Positions 22,736 through 35,029 are shown, numbered from the stretch's first letter. The stretch: DNA of 64,000 nucleotides from Macrostomum hystrix (GCA_950097015.1 CATNEN010000011.1:4554501-4618500); one strand, 5' to 3'. Numbers and translations: made by a program. Notes: a model not told the origin generated them from the sequence alone.

Positions 22736-23361
22736 AGCTTGCCTCTCAAGCTCCAACTTCATTATACTATTGTTTATTTCAGAAGTCAATATTTTATGAA
22801 CGATTTAAATTTAAGGGCCTGACTTTTAAATTCTTAAAATACAAAACGGAAAGCAGTTTACCTATTGCAACACTGACACCATATCAATAAGCGCAGCTCG
22901 GTGAAAACCTGGTCTTGCTTCTAAAAGACACGTTAACACAAGTTCATACCCAATGCAACTCGTGGTTGCGAAAAATGTTTGAGAAAAGATCCACATTACA
23001 GGCCCATAAAAAGCTGTAAATGGTTTGGAAAGTTTGACAAAAATTATCATATTTTTTGGACAATTCAGCCTAACTTTTGCGCTTGTAAAACAAACTTGAT
23101 TTTCTAATTTATAAATGGTTACTTATGCTTGTATGGTGCACGCTTATATTAGTGTAAGCAACAGTGAGCATGAGGCATATGGGATAACTAGATAAATACC
23201 AGCATAACATTTCATAGAACTTCACCCAAGCTAGATCACCTAACCCACATGATCCCACTCCGCGTGTCTTTGTCTGGACCAGGGAGTTCGGAAACCTGCA
23301 TGTTTTGCCTCTGGGCCAAAGAGACCATGGAAATTTTGACAGCGGAATGAATTAACAACGA
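22736..23361. other. Unique intergenic DNA
   Basis: No gene or repeat is recognised between two arrays. A 62-codon minus-strand frame at 22862-23050 has no similarity that I know. Confidence 0.5.
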
Positions 23362-23690
23362 AAAGTTGAGACAGCGGAGAGTTGAGACAGGGAAGAGATG
23401 AGACAGGGGAGAGATGAGACAGCGGAGAGATGAGACAGCGGAGAGATGAGACAGGGGAGAGATGAGACAGGGGAGAGATGAGACAGGGGAGAGATGAGAC
23501 AGCGGAGAGATGAGACAGGGGAGAGATGAGACAGGGGAGAGATGAGACTGGGGAGAGATGAGACTGGGGAGAGATGAGACAGGGGAGAGATGAGACAGGG
23601 GAGAGATGAGACAGCGGAGAGATGAGACAACGGAGAGATGAGACAGGGGAGAGATGAGACAGGGAGATATGAGACAGGGAAGAGATAGCA
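23362..23690 (+). repeat. 16-bp purine-rich minisatellite, about 20 copies
   Basis: The unit is GAGACAGGGGAGAGAT with AGCGG variants. The same unit in the same orientation forms the array at 37978. Its long minus-strand open frames are a repeat artefact. Confidence 0.92.
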
Positions 23691-26004
23691 CATTTAAAAG
23701 AACAGTGATAGATATTATTCGTAACATAATAATTAGCGAGAAAAAATTTAAAAGACAGGCTGTAGCCGAACTTCCATGGTAAATTTTGGGAGAATGGGAA
23801 GCGCTCTGAAGGGAATAAAACAGCGGGGGGATCTAGAACACCTTGCACAGTCTCAACACACACAGGATTTGCGCGGTTGCATGGCACAGCCAGGACAGAC
23901 TTGTCAAATCGATCAGTTTCGCTTAAATTTTGATTAAAACCAGATCCATTGTCTATAGGGTAGGCAGTGTTGTGACCGTCCAACCTCATCAGACAGGAAA
24001 GCCAATTTCATTGATCCCAAGACACCCACATGTTTATTTATCTCTCTCTCTACAGAAATAAAATTAAAGGTGATAAATCTTAAAGTCAATTTGAAAAGCA
24101 AAACAAACAACTAATAGGTCTTATGTGTTACATGGCCTTCATGAGCACATGTGTTGTCCAACAATGAGATCTGATACAGTTCGAGCAATATTTTAACAAA
24201 AACTGGCCGGTGAATTTATCTACTCAGAAGTCCAATTGATACCAAAAGCAACAAAATGTCAAGGCATAGTTGTTATTGTTGCCTTATTACAGTCTTCCGC
24301 GGTAAAGCAATAACTGCTTTAACAAAACAGATGTCTTCTTGAAGTCTTCTCGTTAGCTTAGCAACAGAAAAGTGAACTATAGGCAACTTGCCGCCTGTCA
24401 GTAATTCAAATGATATGAAAAAAAACAGGAAATTATGGAGCCAGGTGTTAATAAGAACCAAAAACCACAAAAGCAAGACTATAGTATAGGGATTGGACAT
24501 ATAGCTCTAAACAGCTCAACACCAACACCACATTTTCAGAATTTGGCAGACTGAAATTTAGAGGTGGGAGTCAGTAGGGGAGGCACCAAGGTTCCTGAGC
24601 TCGATTCCGCGCCCTTGAAGGCCAACCTCCAAGGCACAGTGAGAGTGTACACTGCCTGACAACGAGAAAGTCAGGGCAGATGTACACACCTGTGTGTGCG
24701 TGTGTGCTCAGGAGTCAGCGAAATGGGGCAGAATTGCCTCCTCGCTGGCTGCGGGTCTAGTGCCACTGCCCGCAGCCCTCCTGCAATAGTTGTTTTTTTA
24801 AACTAAGTAGTGTCGATATTTAATCTTTCTATTCGTTAAGCTACATTTTATTCCTATCGGAAAATCAGTAAAGAAACACGCTTACGCTAAAATGTAGGAA
24901 AATTTTACTGTTCTCTAAACAAGAAAGATTGAAATAAAACAGATTGTTTTTCTCAAACAAGTACATCCATGCCTGCATGGTGGTGACATGTTTGGGATAA
25001 GTGTCCGGTAATTTCAAGGAAGCCTATTTTGACATTCTCCCCTCTCCCTATTTCATATCCCCATGCAGAGACGATTCAATTTTGTATATATGGTGAAAAA
25101 AATAGTTTATAGGCTAATTGGTTCCGAACAGGATGTCAGACAATTATTCTCCCGATTCCTCAAAAATAGAAAAAAAATGAGGCAAACAAAGCTAAAGATC
25201 CCATACCATACCATAAATGAAGTTGCCCACTAATATATCCTAAAAATGGAAATTTGCATAACAATCGGGTAACCGGTTTTCACACAATTTCGGAAATTGG
25301 CCGCAGTTTATAGCTTGTGCAGGACTGAGGGGGGGCACTCGTTTATATTTATAGCAAAAAGAGACGAGCCAAATTTTGAAATAACTTTTATAAAAGGCAA
25401 GCGAGACTTTTTTGTCGGACAGAATCGGGCGACACGTGACCAGTTTGAGCAAGTTTAAGATTTGAGGTCTCGAAGAATTGATTCTTTCACGGTTAATCGG
25501 TCTTGATTTCCGTCTGTTCAGTTCTGCTTCTATTCTAGATTTGCATTGAATGAGTTGTGTGCTCAACTTATTATGCCGCATTCCGCTCGACTAAGTAGGG
25601 TCAATTTCAATCTGTCATTTCCTTGAGATTGAGTTTGTCCCAGCAGTTCCAACGAATATTACTAGGCATCAAAGTTCCTAGCGATCCTATAGGACTGATC
25701 CCAATCCCATTATACTCGTACACCATAGATATTTGGCAATGCAATATCAACTTGTTACGAAACCCGTGTTAGTCAGTTGCATACTGTTGTGTGGGACAAG
25801 AATCGATTTACCGTAATCATAATTGAAATCCGCCGTTTTCAGTGTAAAAATCACAATCCGTGACATGTCAATTGTCAATCAAATAATTGAATTATTGTAT
25901 AACTGTTTGGAATAAATATGCTGAAGATTAATCCTTTGTTTATTTATGGTCATATAGAAACACGAATTTTATGCTCTCGTCTCATTATAAACTATCATTT
26001 TCTT
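23691..26004. other. Intergenic DNA with one SINE
   Basis: Mostly unique AT-rich sequence. The open frames (24273-24500, 25240-25581, both minus) show no family features. The only interpretable element is the SINE-A copy at 24563-24790. Confidence 0.5.
24563..24790 (+). mobile_element. SINE-A with internal deletion
   Basis: The B box (GAGCTCGATTCCG) is followed directly by the mid-body (CCCTTGAAGGCCAACCTCC), so about 60 bp is missing. The 3' end is intact: GGCTGCGGG (24747-24755) and CCCGCAGCC (24769-24777) form a perfect 9-bp stem with a 13-nt loop. The A box is eroded. Confidence 0.8.
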
Positions 26005-26350
26005 AATCCCTAAACCAAAAACCTTCAGATCCCTAAACCAAAATCTTCAGATCCCAAAACCAAAACCTTCAGATCCCTAAACCAGAAACCTTCAGATCCC
26101 TAAACCAAAAACCTTCAGATCCCTAAACCAGAAACCTTCAGATCCCTAAACCAAAAACCTTCAGATCCCTAAACCAGAAACCTTCAGATCCCTAAACCAG
26201 AAATCTTCAGATCCCTAAACCAAAAACCTTCAGATCCCTAAACCAGAAACCTTCAGATCCCTAAACCAGAAACCTTCAGATCCCGAACCCAAAAACCTTC
26301 AGATCCCTAAACCAGAAACCTTCAGATCCCTAAACCAGAAACCTTCAGAT
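26005..26350 (+). repeat. 23-bp minisatellite, about 15 copies
   Basis: The unit contains CTTCAGATCCCTAAACCAAA with AACC/GAAACC variants. Its reverse complement differs from the 20937 array consensus at about two of 23 positions, so the two arrays are inverted relatives 4 kb apart. Confidence 0.92.
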
Positions 26351-26946
26351 CATTGAACTAAGGCCAGCTGATTAATGTGAAATTAGTATAAGATTCATGA
26401 GAGATAAAAACAAGATTCTTGGGATTAAAATTCGATTGGGGAATTGGGTTTAAAACTAGTTTAATAACGCGACAACGGGCACAGTAGTATGATGCAATCC
26501 GTATTTTTGAGGAAAATATTTACCAGTTCCTCATTCTAGTTTGTCCGTTCTGGTTTGATATCTTGTGGTTAACAATTTTAATTAGATTCTAGTTGCGAAT
26601 GTTTTTGTTCGATACGAATAACAGAAAAAGCAAGAATTTCCCACCGGCTGTGCCTCATTGGTTGCCGACTCCAGACCCCAGCCCAGCCAATAGCAAGAAT
26701 TCAATAGAGCTAATTCAATGTCTGGCAGTATGCCCCGGCTAACTCAAGGGTGGGGTTGGGGCGGGGAGGGTGGGGTTGGTGTCGGGTGGCACCCGCCAGA
26801 CAGCAAGGCGCCATGATTAAAATACTCGCTTCATTCTGTAAAACCAAGGGAAGAAGAGGCCTTCACAGTCAGCACAATTTATTAAATAGTCATAATTTGC
26901 CGGATTATTAAAACAGTCAAAAAACTATATTTAGAAACTTTATTAA
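26351..26946. promoter_or_regulatory. Presumptive IRX upstream region
   Basis: Unique DNA directly before the IRX start codon. It includes a GC-rich stretch around 26735-26815 (repeated GTGGGGTTGG-like motifs) and then an AT-rich segment up to the ATG. No TATA box is certain. The promoter role is inferred from position only. Confidence 0.4.
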
Positions 26947-29900
26947 ATGAGTATAAGCAACAGCAGCAACAGCAGTCACTGCAGCGAAGGTAAATTTATT
27001 ATGTTACAACAACAGCAACAGCAGCAGCAGCAGCATATGTTAACTATGCACCAGCAACAGCAACAGCAGCAGCAGCTATCCATGTCTGCCAGTATAACAG
27101 CAGCCATGATGCAAGGAATGCAGGTAAAATTCTTCTAATGCCACTAATTAATAAACTATCGATATAGGTAGATAAATTTCAAGATGAAAAGGTAGATAGA
27201 TATATTTATCTATACATCTATGATCTATCTAGATTGATCAATAAGGAGATAGGAATATTGAGCAGTAGATAGATCGGTAGATGAATGGATGGATAGGTAG
27301 ATAGATCAGTAGATGGATCGGTAGATGGATCGGTAGATGGATCGGTAGATGGATCGATAGATGGATCGGTAGATGGATCGGTAGATGGATCGGTAGATGG
27401 ATCGGTAGATGGATCGGTAGATGGATCGGTAGATGGATCGGTAGATGGATCGGTAGATGGATAGGTAGATGGATCGGTAGATGGATCGGTAGATGGATCG
27501 GTAGATGGATCGGTAGATGGATCGGTAGATGGATCGGTAGATGGATTGGTAGATGGATCGGTAGATGGATCGGTAGATGGATCGGTAGATGGATCGGTAG
27601 ATGGATCGGTAGATGGATCGGTAGATGGATCGGTAGATGGATCGGTAGATGGATCGGTAGATGGATCGGTAGATGGATCGGTAGATGGATCGGTAGATGG
27701 ATCGGTAGATGGATCGGTAGATGGATCGGTAGATGGATCGGTAGATGGATCGGTAGATGGATCGGTAGATGGATCGGTAGATGGATCGGTAGATGGATCG
27801 GTAGATGGATCGGTAGATGGATCGGTAGATGGATCGGTAGATGGATCGGTAGATGGATCGGTAGATGGATCGGTAGATGGATCGGTAGATGGATCGGTAG
27901 ATGGATCGGTAGATGGATCGGTAGATGGATCGGTAGATGGATCGGTAGATGGATCACCGGTTTCTCATTCGATCTCCTGAACCTCTTGAACCTTCAAAGC
28001 ATGTTTTGCCGCCGCAAATCGCGTCGTCGAGCGCTTCGTCGTCAACCGGACTGACGACATCGGCCGAGAGTCATCAGCCCCACCAGCCACTGGGACCGCC
28101 GCCAACATGGGCCTACGCGCATCCGGCCCTCATGCCACTGGACCCTCAGACAGAATCGTTGGGTGAGTTGCATATTGGCCTTCAATATTTGGCACTTTTA
28201 TAGTATGACCATCTTCGTGAAGCATCGCCTGAAAAATCGTACGAAGAATCGTATGTAGAATCTTCTCAATAATCGTCTGTAGAATCTTCTCAAGAATCGT
28301 CTGTAGAATCTTCTCAAGAATAGTCTGTAGAATCTTCTCAAGAATCGTCTGTAGAATCTTCTCAAGAATCGTCTGTAGAATCGTCTCTAGAAATCGTCTG
28401 TAGAATCTTCTGTAGAATCGTCTGTAGAATCGTCTGTAGAATCGTCTTTGGAATCGTCTGTAGAATCGTCTGTAGAATCGTCTGTGGAATCGTCTGTAGA
28501 ATCGTCTCTAGAAATCGTCTCTAGTAGCTAGCAGTCAGCAGGCCATAAATAATTTTCAAGCAGAAATTTTTTAATCAAATCAATAAAAAACTCGATACCC
28601 CCTCGAACTCAGCCGAGAATTGGAGGCAGTTCCAACAAGCGGCCTACAACTACAACCTGGATCCCCACCTGCTGGCCATCTACGGCGGCAGCTTTGCTGC
28701 CGGCAGAGCCGATTTGGCCGGCCAGAGAAGGAAGAATGCCACCAGGGAGACAACCGGTGTGCTCAAGGCCTGGCTGAACGAACACAAGAAAAATCCCTAT
28801 CCAACCAAAGGGGAGAAGATCATGTTGGCTATCATAACCACAATGACTCTGACACAGGTGAGTATACTGGCACGGATAATTTTCATCCTAATGACAACGC
28901 TTAAAATCCCTAATCTAGAACTTCAAATCCCAAATCTAGAACTTCGAATCCCTAATCTAGAACTTCAAATCCCTAATCTAGAACTTCGAATCCCAAATCT
29001 AGAACATTAAATCCCAGATCTAGAACTTCGAATCCCTAATCTAGAACTTCGAATCCCAAATCTAGAACATTAAATCCCTAATCTAGAACTTCGAATCCCA
29101 AATCTAGAACTTCAAATCCCAAATCTAGAACTTCGAATCCCAAATCTAGAACGTCGAATCCCAAATCTAGAACTTCAAATCCCAAATCTAGAACTTCGAA
29201 TCCCAAATCTAGAACTTCAAATCCCAAATCTAGAACTTCGAATCCCAAATCTAGAACTTCAAATCCCAGATCTAGAATATTAAATCCCAAATCTAGAACT
29301 TCGAATCCCAAATCTAGAACGTCGAACCCCAAATCTAGAACTTCAAATCCCAAATCTAGAACTTCGAATCCCAAATCTAGAACTTCAAATCCCAGATCTA
29401 GAATATATTATCCCAAATCTAGAACTTCAAATCCCAGATCTAGAACTTCAAATCCCTAATCTAGAACTTCAAATCCCAGATCTAGAATATATAATCCTAA
29501 ATCGAGAACTTCAAATCACAAATACTAAATTTTACAAGCAATGCTCAATCCAGAAAAACTGTTTATTAACTATAATAGATTAAGACACATTTTCATTTGC
29601 GCAAGTCGAAGAAACAATTTAGTTAATTTGTGAATTAGTTTTAAATACGCAATTATATTCTCGCGAAGGATGAGTTAAAAAGACTACAAAAGCATTCAAC
29701 AATCTCACAACCTCCTCCCAGAGTCCCTCCAATGGGCCCCAAGTTTTTTCAAAACCGGAAAATAAATTTCGTGCCTTTTACTGAAAAAAATACAGAAAGT
29801 TTTTTTAGTCCAGACACAAGCGAACAAACTTTCCGTCTGCTAAAGCAAAAAATCACGCATCGCAGCCTTTCTTTTCAAATGGCGCATTAAAACAAATCTG

Positions 29901-31611
29901 TCCCTTGCTCCATTAATGATTTAACAAACAGGAACAACCTGAGCACAGGTTGGTTATAAATTTCATAGTGAAGGTGCGAAATACTGATCTGCTGCCCACG
30001 GTGTTATGAAACTAGTTTTATTGGGCCAAATTAAAGTAGGAAAGTATCAATTGCTAAAACAAATCAAATGTATTGCGTAGTCCTATAATTTCATAATTGT
30101 TTTAATGCGCTGGTATCTAAATTTACTTTCGCTAAATAGTCGCAATTAGTTTTCTTACCTGAGTCGCCTAATAGCATAGCAAAATCGGGCAACTCTAAAT
30201 CTGTATTACTATTTCATTTTATTTTTTAAAAGCCTTTAGGATTTGTTGGAAACTTTCTGGATTTCTAGGAAAATTTGTTGATTTCTAGGAAACTTTTCTG
30301 ATTTCTAGGAAACTTTTTTGATTTCTAGGAAGCTTTTCTGATTTCTAGGAAACTTTTGGGATTTCTAGGAACTTTTTGAATGTCTAGGAAACTTTATGAA
30401 TTTCCAGGAACCTTTTTTGATTTCTAGGAAGCTTTTTGTGTCTTTTAAAAGCATTTAGGACTTCAATGAAACTTTCGGGATTTCTAAGAAACTTCCGGGA
30501 TTTCTAGAAAACTTCAGGATTTCTAGGAAACTTTTCGGACTTTTATGAAACTTTCGGGATTTCTAGGAACTGCAGGAATTTTATCAACTTTTTGGATTTC
30601 TAGGAAGCGTTCGGGATTTCTAGGAAACCTTTTGTATTTCTAGGAACTTCATGATTTCTAGGAAAGCCACAAAATTATTCGAAAGTCGAACAAGTTTTCA
30701 AACTTCCCTTAAATTTTCCGAGCTCTTCAGAAATTCTTGCATTCTTGAATTTCTAAGAAGAATATACTCATCGTTTATTAAGCCCGAGGCACTTTAAACG
30801 ATTTCCATCTCTAAATTTTTATCCGATCTTTGTTACTCCAGGTATCGACCTGGTTTGCCAATGCCCGACGTCGCTTGAAGAAGGAGAACAAGATGACCTG
30901 GGCGCCGAGAAACCGCGGCGAGGACACAACCGGTGACGAAGTCGTGACCGGCTCCGATCACAACCGGACCTTCAACGAGGACGACGAGCTGAACGACGAA
31001 GATGTCGACGATGACATTGCCGATGAAATTGCCGACGACAGTGAGGCGGTTACCGCTTCCGCCGCAGCCACAATTCCTGTCGATATTGACACTCTTCGCC
31101 GAGCTCAGTCTCTGAAGCGGGGCGCCGGTGAACTTAAAAGCGACATCTTCTGCTCTGAGAAGCGCGAACGCAGCGAATCCGCAGCGACCGCCGCCGCCGC
31201 CGCTGCGCCAGAGAAGCCAAGAATCTGGTCCATTGTGGACACGGTCACAAAAATTGAGCCGCCAAAACTTCCAGGCTGGATGAACGGCGCAACACTTGGC
31301 GGCAGTTCTTACTTCTCGCAGCAACCGCAGCAGCAGCAACTCAGTCCGAGTCTCATGTTTTCTGGACTGGCGCCGCCGCCTCCGCCACCGCCGCCGGCAA
31401 TGTTGGCCTTCCAGAATCATCATCACACTCATCAGCTCCTGCTTCATCAGTTGCATCAGCAACATCAGCAGCAGCAGCAGCAGCAGGCGGCAGCGGCAGC
31501 CGCTTGTTCTACATTTGCTGATTTTGCCAGTTTTTCTGCGGCGTTTGCGAGGCAACCGCCTCATTCACTGTTCCCTCCACTGCCACCGCAGTTGCATCAT
31601 CATCACCACCT

Positions 31612-31644
<33 letters not shown>

Positions 31645-31726
31645 CCAACTGAGTCCAGGAAGCTCTGTTCAGAACACACCGCCGACTCCTCTGAGAACAT
31701 CTCCCCTGCAATGCCGCAAGTCCTGA
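26947..31726 (+). CDS. Iroquois-class TALE homeobox transcription factor
   Basis: Four exons, 26947-27123, 28000-28162, 28613-28857 and 30842-31726, close in phase to 489 aa. Residues 1-59 are polyQ-rich. The homeodomain (about 150-212) reads [20 protein letters not shown], then [17 protein letters not shown], then [17 protein letters not shown]. The three-residue TALE loop (PYP) and Ala50 in WFANARR are Iroquois hallmarks. Intron 3 (1984 bp) splits the homeobox just before VSTWF. An acidic stretch follows the homeodomain, as in Irx proteins. [11 protein letters not shown] near 320 resembles the Iro box. The C terminus is rich in Pro, His, Gln and Ala. Family knowledge: nuclear DNA-binding regulator of regional patterning and neural development. 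The start is the first ATG after an AT-rich leader; exon 2 uses an AAAG acceptor just after a 12-bp repeat array. The orthologue number cannot be assigned. Confidence 0.93.
27285..27955 (+). repeat. 12-bp minisatellite, about 55 copies, IRX intron 1
   Basis: The unit is GGTAGATGGATC, very homogeneous. Older, more varied GATAGATA-type sequence precedes it from about 27170. It ends 44 bp before IRX exon 2. Its long open frames on both strands (VDGS and PIHL peptides) reflect the 12-bp period and are not genes. Confidence 0.95.
28235..28525 (+). repeat. 12/24-bp minisatellite, IRX intron 2
   Basis: Units of AATCGTCTGTAG alternate with AATCTTCTCAAG, giving a 24-bp super-unit that decays to 12 bp toward the right. 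Confidence 0.88.
28902..29515 (+). repeat. 21-bp minisatellite, about 29 copies, IRX intron 3
   Basis: The unit contains ATCTAGAACTTCAAATCCCA, with TTCGAAT and ACATTAA variants. It begins 45 bp after the donor that splits the homeobox. Confidence 0.92.
29516..30234. other. Unique part of IRX intron 3
   Basis: AT-rich intronic DNA between two arrays. No exon, RNA gene or element is recognised. Confidence 0.5.
30235..30668 (+). repeat. Degenerate 19-bp repeat, IRX intron 3
   Basis: Decayed copies of GGATTTCTAGGAAACTTTT with variable spacing. It looks older than most arrays here. Confidence 0.8.
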
Positions 31727-31903
31727 CTGAATGGCTACTGACTGATTTTGATATGAAACAGCTAAAAAGAAAAATGGATTTGAGCCCTGTAAGTCTGTCT
31801 GATTTGCCTAAATGCACCAATTAATCCCTAAGCACTTTCTGTGCACAAACACCCGAATATTATCACTTTAATCTGTCTCCTTGTACACAGATGAGTTCGT
31901 TGA

Positions 31904-31909
31904 AATAAA
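31904..31909 (+). terminator. IRX poly(A) signal AATAAA
   Basis: First canonical hexamer downstream of the IRX stop codon (178 bp), in AT-rich 3' sequence. Confidence 0.55.
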
Positions 31910-33039
31910 AAATGCACTCTAAGCTTATTGTTTTATTTCTGTGTTAGTTTCTTGTAAAAAACTTTAATTCTTAGAGAAAATGTGTTTTCTAAAACGATCT
32001 TGTGTCCATTCACACTGTGGTTGTTCCTTCAGTTGATAACAACAACTAATGTTAGTTTCTATCCGCTTATTAATAAATAATTTGTTTGCTAAAATATTCA
32101 TTTCCTGAAGCACGCTTTGTACATAGATTGTCAAATATTCACTGTTATTATAATGTATTAGTTTTTCTTAAATCATGGCCTGAAAATTAATCCTGATGCC
32201 CTACTTTCTCATTGTGTGTTTTTCTATCGAATCTCCAATCTCTGCCGTCTTAGTAAAACAAAAATTGTGAAGTCCAAACTTTTTGCCAATTAATTTTTGT
32301 TATCAAGTTTATTTTGCCACTTCATTTCAAACAAGTTTTTGATAAATTGACAACTACTGGTGTTCACACACTCTCATTGGCTAGCCATCCTGAACATAAG
32401 AATTTCACGGTTAATAATTATTTTTTGTCTTTTGTTATGATTCTTCCTAGATGGACACATTCTTTCAGTTGAGTCGGGAATCGAACCTCTGACCTTCAAG
32501 TCGCGAGACTGAGTCTCTATCTACTAAAACAGCCTCAATAGCAAACTATAACTAAAATAAATGATTAAATTGAGCACAGCTGAATGCCAAAGCTGCTATA
32601 GAATACTAGCTCAACAGTGTTCTTAAGCAGGAAACAGGGTTCATATTCGTATTTAGTTAACACCTCGCGAGTGTCTTGGCAGCAGCATCAGTTGAGGATC
32701 ATGCCGTTGCATACTGATTGGAGTTAATATATTCTTTAACTTCCTCTACGCCATGTTTGTGTTTGATGTAGAACTAAACAAAAAATCTCCACTTCTGTGT
32801 ATAATATTTTCCTTGCAGTAGCGGATTGTTAGGTTAAGTGTGAATTAGGTAGTGGACGGCCATAGCTGCTGCTGCTGCTGCTGCTTCGACAGGAGAGAAT
32901 TAATGTTGGGAAAAAGTTATATTTTAGCACGATCTCGTTTGGCAAGTCTTCTACTTGAATATATAGTTTTAATCAAGTTGAAGCTTAACAAATATTAATT
33001 GCCGGTTTCAGATCAAAGTAAGTTTAAAAAAACTCACGT
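31910..33039. other. Intergenic DNA downstream of IRX
   Basis: AT-rich, without a recognisable coding exon. It contains one tRNA-like segment (32452-32541) and a short CTG tract near 32867-32885. Confidence 0.5.
32452..32541 (-). repeat. tRNA-like sequence, probable SINE head or tRNA pseudogene
   Basis: On the minus strand a B box GGTTCGATTCCC is preceded by AGTAGATAGAG, which resembles an A-box/D-arm. The ends TTGAGGC and GACTCAA can pair at six of seven positions like an acceptor stem. The T stem pairs poorly, so I do not call a functional tRNA. It differs from SINE-A and SINE-B. Confidence 0.5.
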
Positions 33040-34185
33040 TTCTCAACGCTAATCTCAGTTCTCATGTTTCTCAACTCTAATCTCAGTTCTCAAGTTTCTT
33101 AACTCTAATCTCAGTTCTCATGTTTCTCAACTCCACTATCAGTTCTCATGTTTCTCAACTCCACTATCAGTTCTCATGTTTCTCAACTCTAATCTCAGTT
33201 CTTATGCTTCTCAACTCCACTATCAGTTCTCATGTTTCTCAACTCCACTATCAGTTCTCATGTTTCTCAACTCCACTATCAGTTCTCATGTTTCTCAACT
33301 CTAATCTCAGTTCTTATGCTTCTCAACTCCACTATCAGTTCTCAAGTTTCTCAACTCTAATCTCAGTTCTCATGTTTCTCAACTCCACTATCAGTTCTCA
33401 AGTTTCTCAACTCTAATCTCAGTTCTCATGCTTCTCAACTCCACTATCAGTTCTCATGTTTCTCAACTCCACTATCAGTTCTCATGCTTCTCAACTCTAA
33501 TCTCAGTTCTCATGTTTCCCAACTCCACTATCAGTTCTCATGTTTCCCAACTCCACTATCAGTTCTCAAGTTTCTCAACTCTAATCTCAGTTCTCATGTT
33601 TCTCAACTCCACTATCAGTTCTCATGCTTCTCAACTCTAATCTCAGTTCTCATGCTTCTCAACTCCACTATCAGTTCTCAAGTTTCTCAACTCTAATCTC
33701 AGTTCTCATGCTTCTCAACTCCACTATCAGTTCTCATGCTTCTCAACTCCACTATCAGTTCTCAAGTTTCTCAACTCTAATCTCAGTTCTCATGCTTCTC
33801 AACTCCACTATCAGTTCTCATGTTTCTCAACTCCACTATCAGTTCTCATGTTTCTCAACTCTAATCTCAGTTCTCATGCTTCTCAACTCCACTATCAGTT
33901 CTCATGCTTCTCAACTCCACTATCAGTTCTCAAGTTTCTCAACTCCACTATCAGTTCTCATGCTTCTCAACTCCACTATCAGTTCTCATGTTTCTCAACT
34001 CCACTATCAGTTCTCATGTTTCTCAACTCCACTATCAGTTCTCATGCTTCTCAACTCCACTATCAGTTCTCATGTTTCTCAACTCCACTATCAGTTCTCA
34101 AGTTTCTCAACTCTAATCTCAGTTCTTATGCTTCTCAACTCCACTATCAGTTCTCAAGTTTCTCAACTCTAATCTCAGTTCTCAT
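33040..34185 (+). repeat. 28-bp minisatellite, about 41 copies, two interleaved unit types
   Basis: Units share CAGTTCTCATG plus TTTCTCAACTC and come in two main forms, CCACTATC and TAATCTC. Secondary variants are ATGTTT/ATGCTT/AAGTTT. Runs of the same variant order recur. Stop-free frames are repeat artefacts. Confidence 0.93.
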
Positions 34186-35029
34186 AGTTTTTTATCCTTA
34201 GATGTTTAGTTTTCTGATTTCCGACTGAGAGTTCGGTAAAAGCTGCAATTATTATTTCAAGCATTCAGAGGACAATTTAGTTAGCTAAGTGTTAGCCAGC
34301 ATTCTCAGACAAGAAGGCCATATTTTATCTCGCTTTCACTAACTCAAACCAGCCTGCTGCATTCCAGTCTGTTGCTTCAAGTTTCCAAAAAAGTAGCATT
34401 AAAAAAACTGCTGCTTCTGAAACACAATAAAGCAGACGAATTTAAAACAAAAAAATGAAAAGGATTTAGTGAAGAAGAATTATGACAATGGCACGATTTG
34501 CGGTCTCGCGCCTCAAATTCCGCTTCTATACGATGATAGCGGCACGCGCTTCTCTCTACTGTGAAGTTGATTTTAATCAAATCAATGGCTTTGAGTTATT
34601 TACACAGCCAAGCTAGGGAGCCAACCCTAGCCCCTAAAGCTGCTTTGCCGCCTGAAATCAATTATTAAACAACATTACCCTGGCCTACCAACCAAACCCT
34701 TGGCTAATTATACGGGATCTCAAAACCCTAGCTTTCACAATCCCATCATCTCACCTCCTCACATTGCCCCACCGCACCCCAAAGCCCTCATATCATTGCT
34801 GGGAGAAAAATATATTTCAGCCGCGACTTAATCATTGTGCCGCTAAACTGGTTCAGTGGCATCAGATCCAGATAGTTTAGCAAGCCAGACAGACAGTTAT
34901 CGCTATCGATGTCACATCATCGCTTTCCCTGGTACATTGCTAGACAATGGAGAGGGCACACGATTTGACCACATCTGGGATTTTACTCTATAGATACTTT
35001 GATCACTTGTCAACTAGATCTTCTAGATA
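34186..35029. other. Unique intergenic DNA
   Basis: No gene or repeat is recognised. A 67-codon minus-strand frame at 34377-34580 has no known similarity. Confidence 0.5.

Noticed and set aside
20937-26350. Interstitial telomere (TTAGGG per unit)
   Set aside because: The hexamer is embedded once per 23-bp unit with unrelated sequence, so it is a minisatellite and not a telomeric tract.
27238-27980. Long open frames of PIHL and VDGS repeats on opposite strands
   Set aside because: They are products of a 12-bp array inside IRX intron 1 whose period is a multiple of three. No splice or start context supports them.
32452-32541. Functional tRNA gene
   Set aside because: The T-arm stem pairs poorly and the anticodon loop is irregular, so I list it only as tRNA-like.
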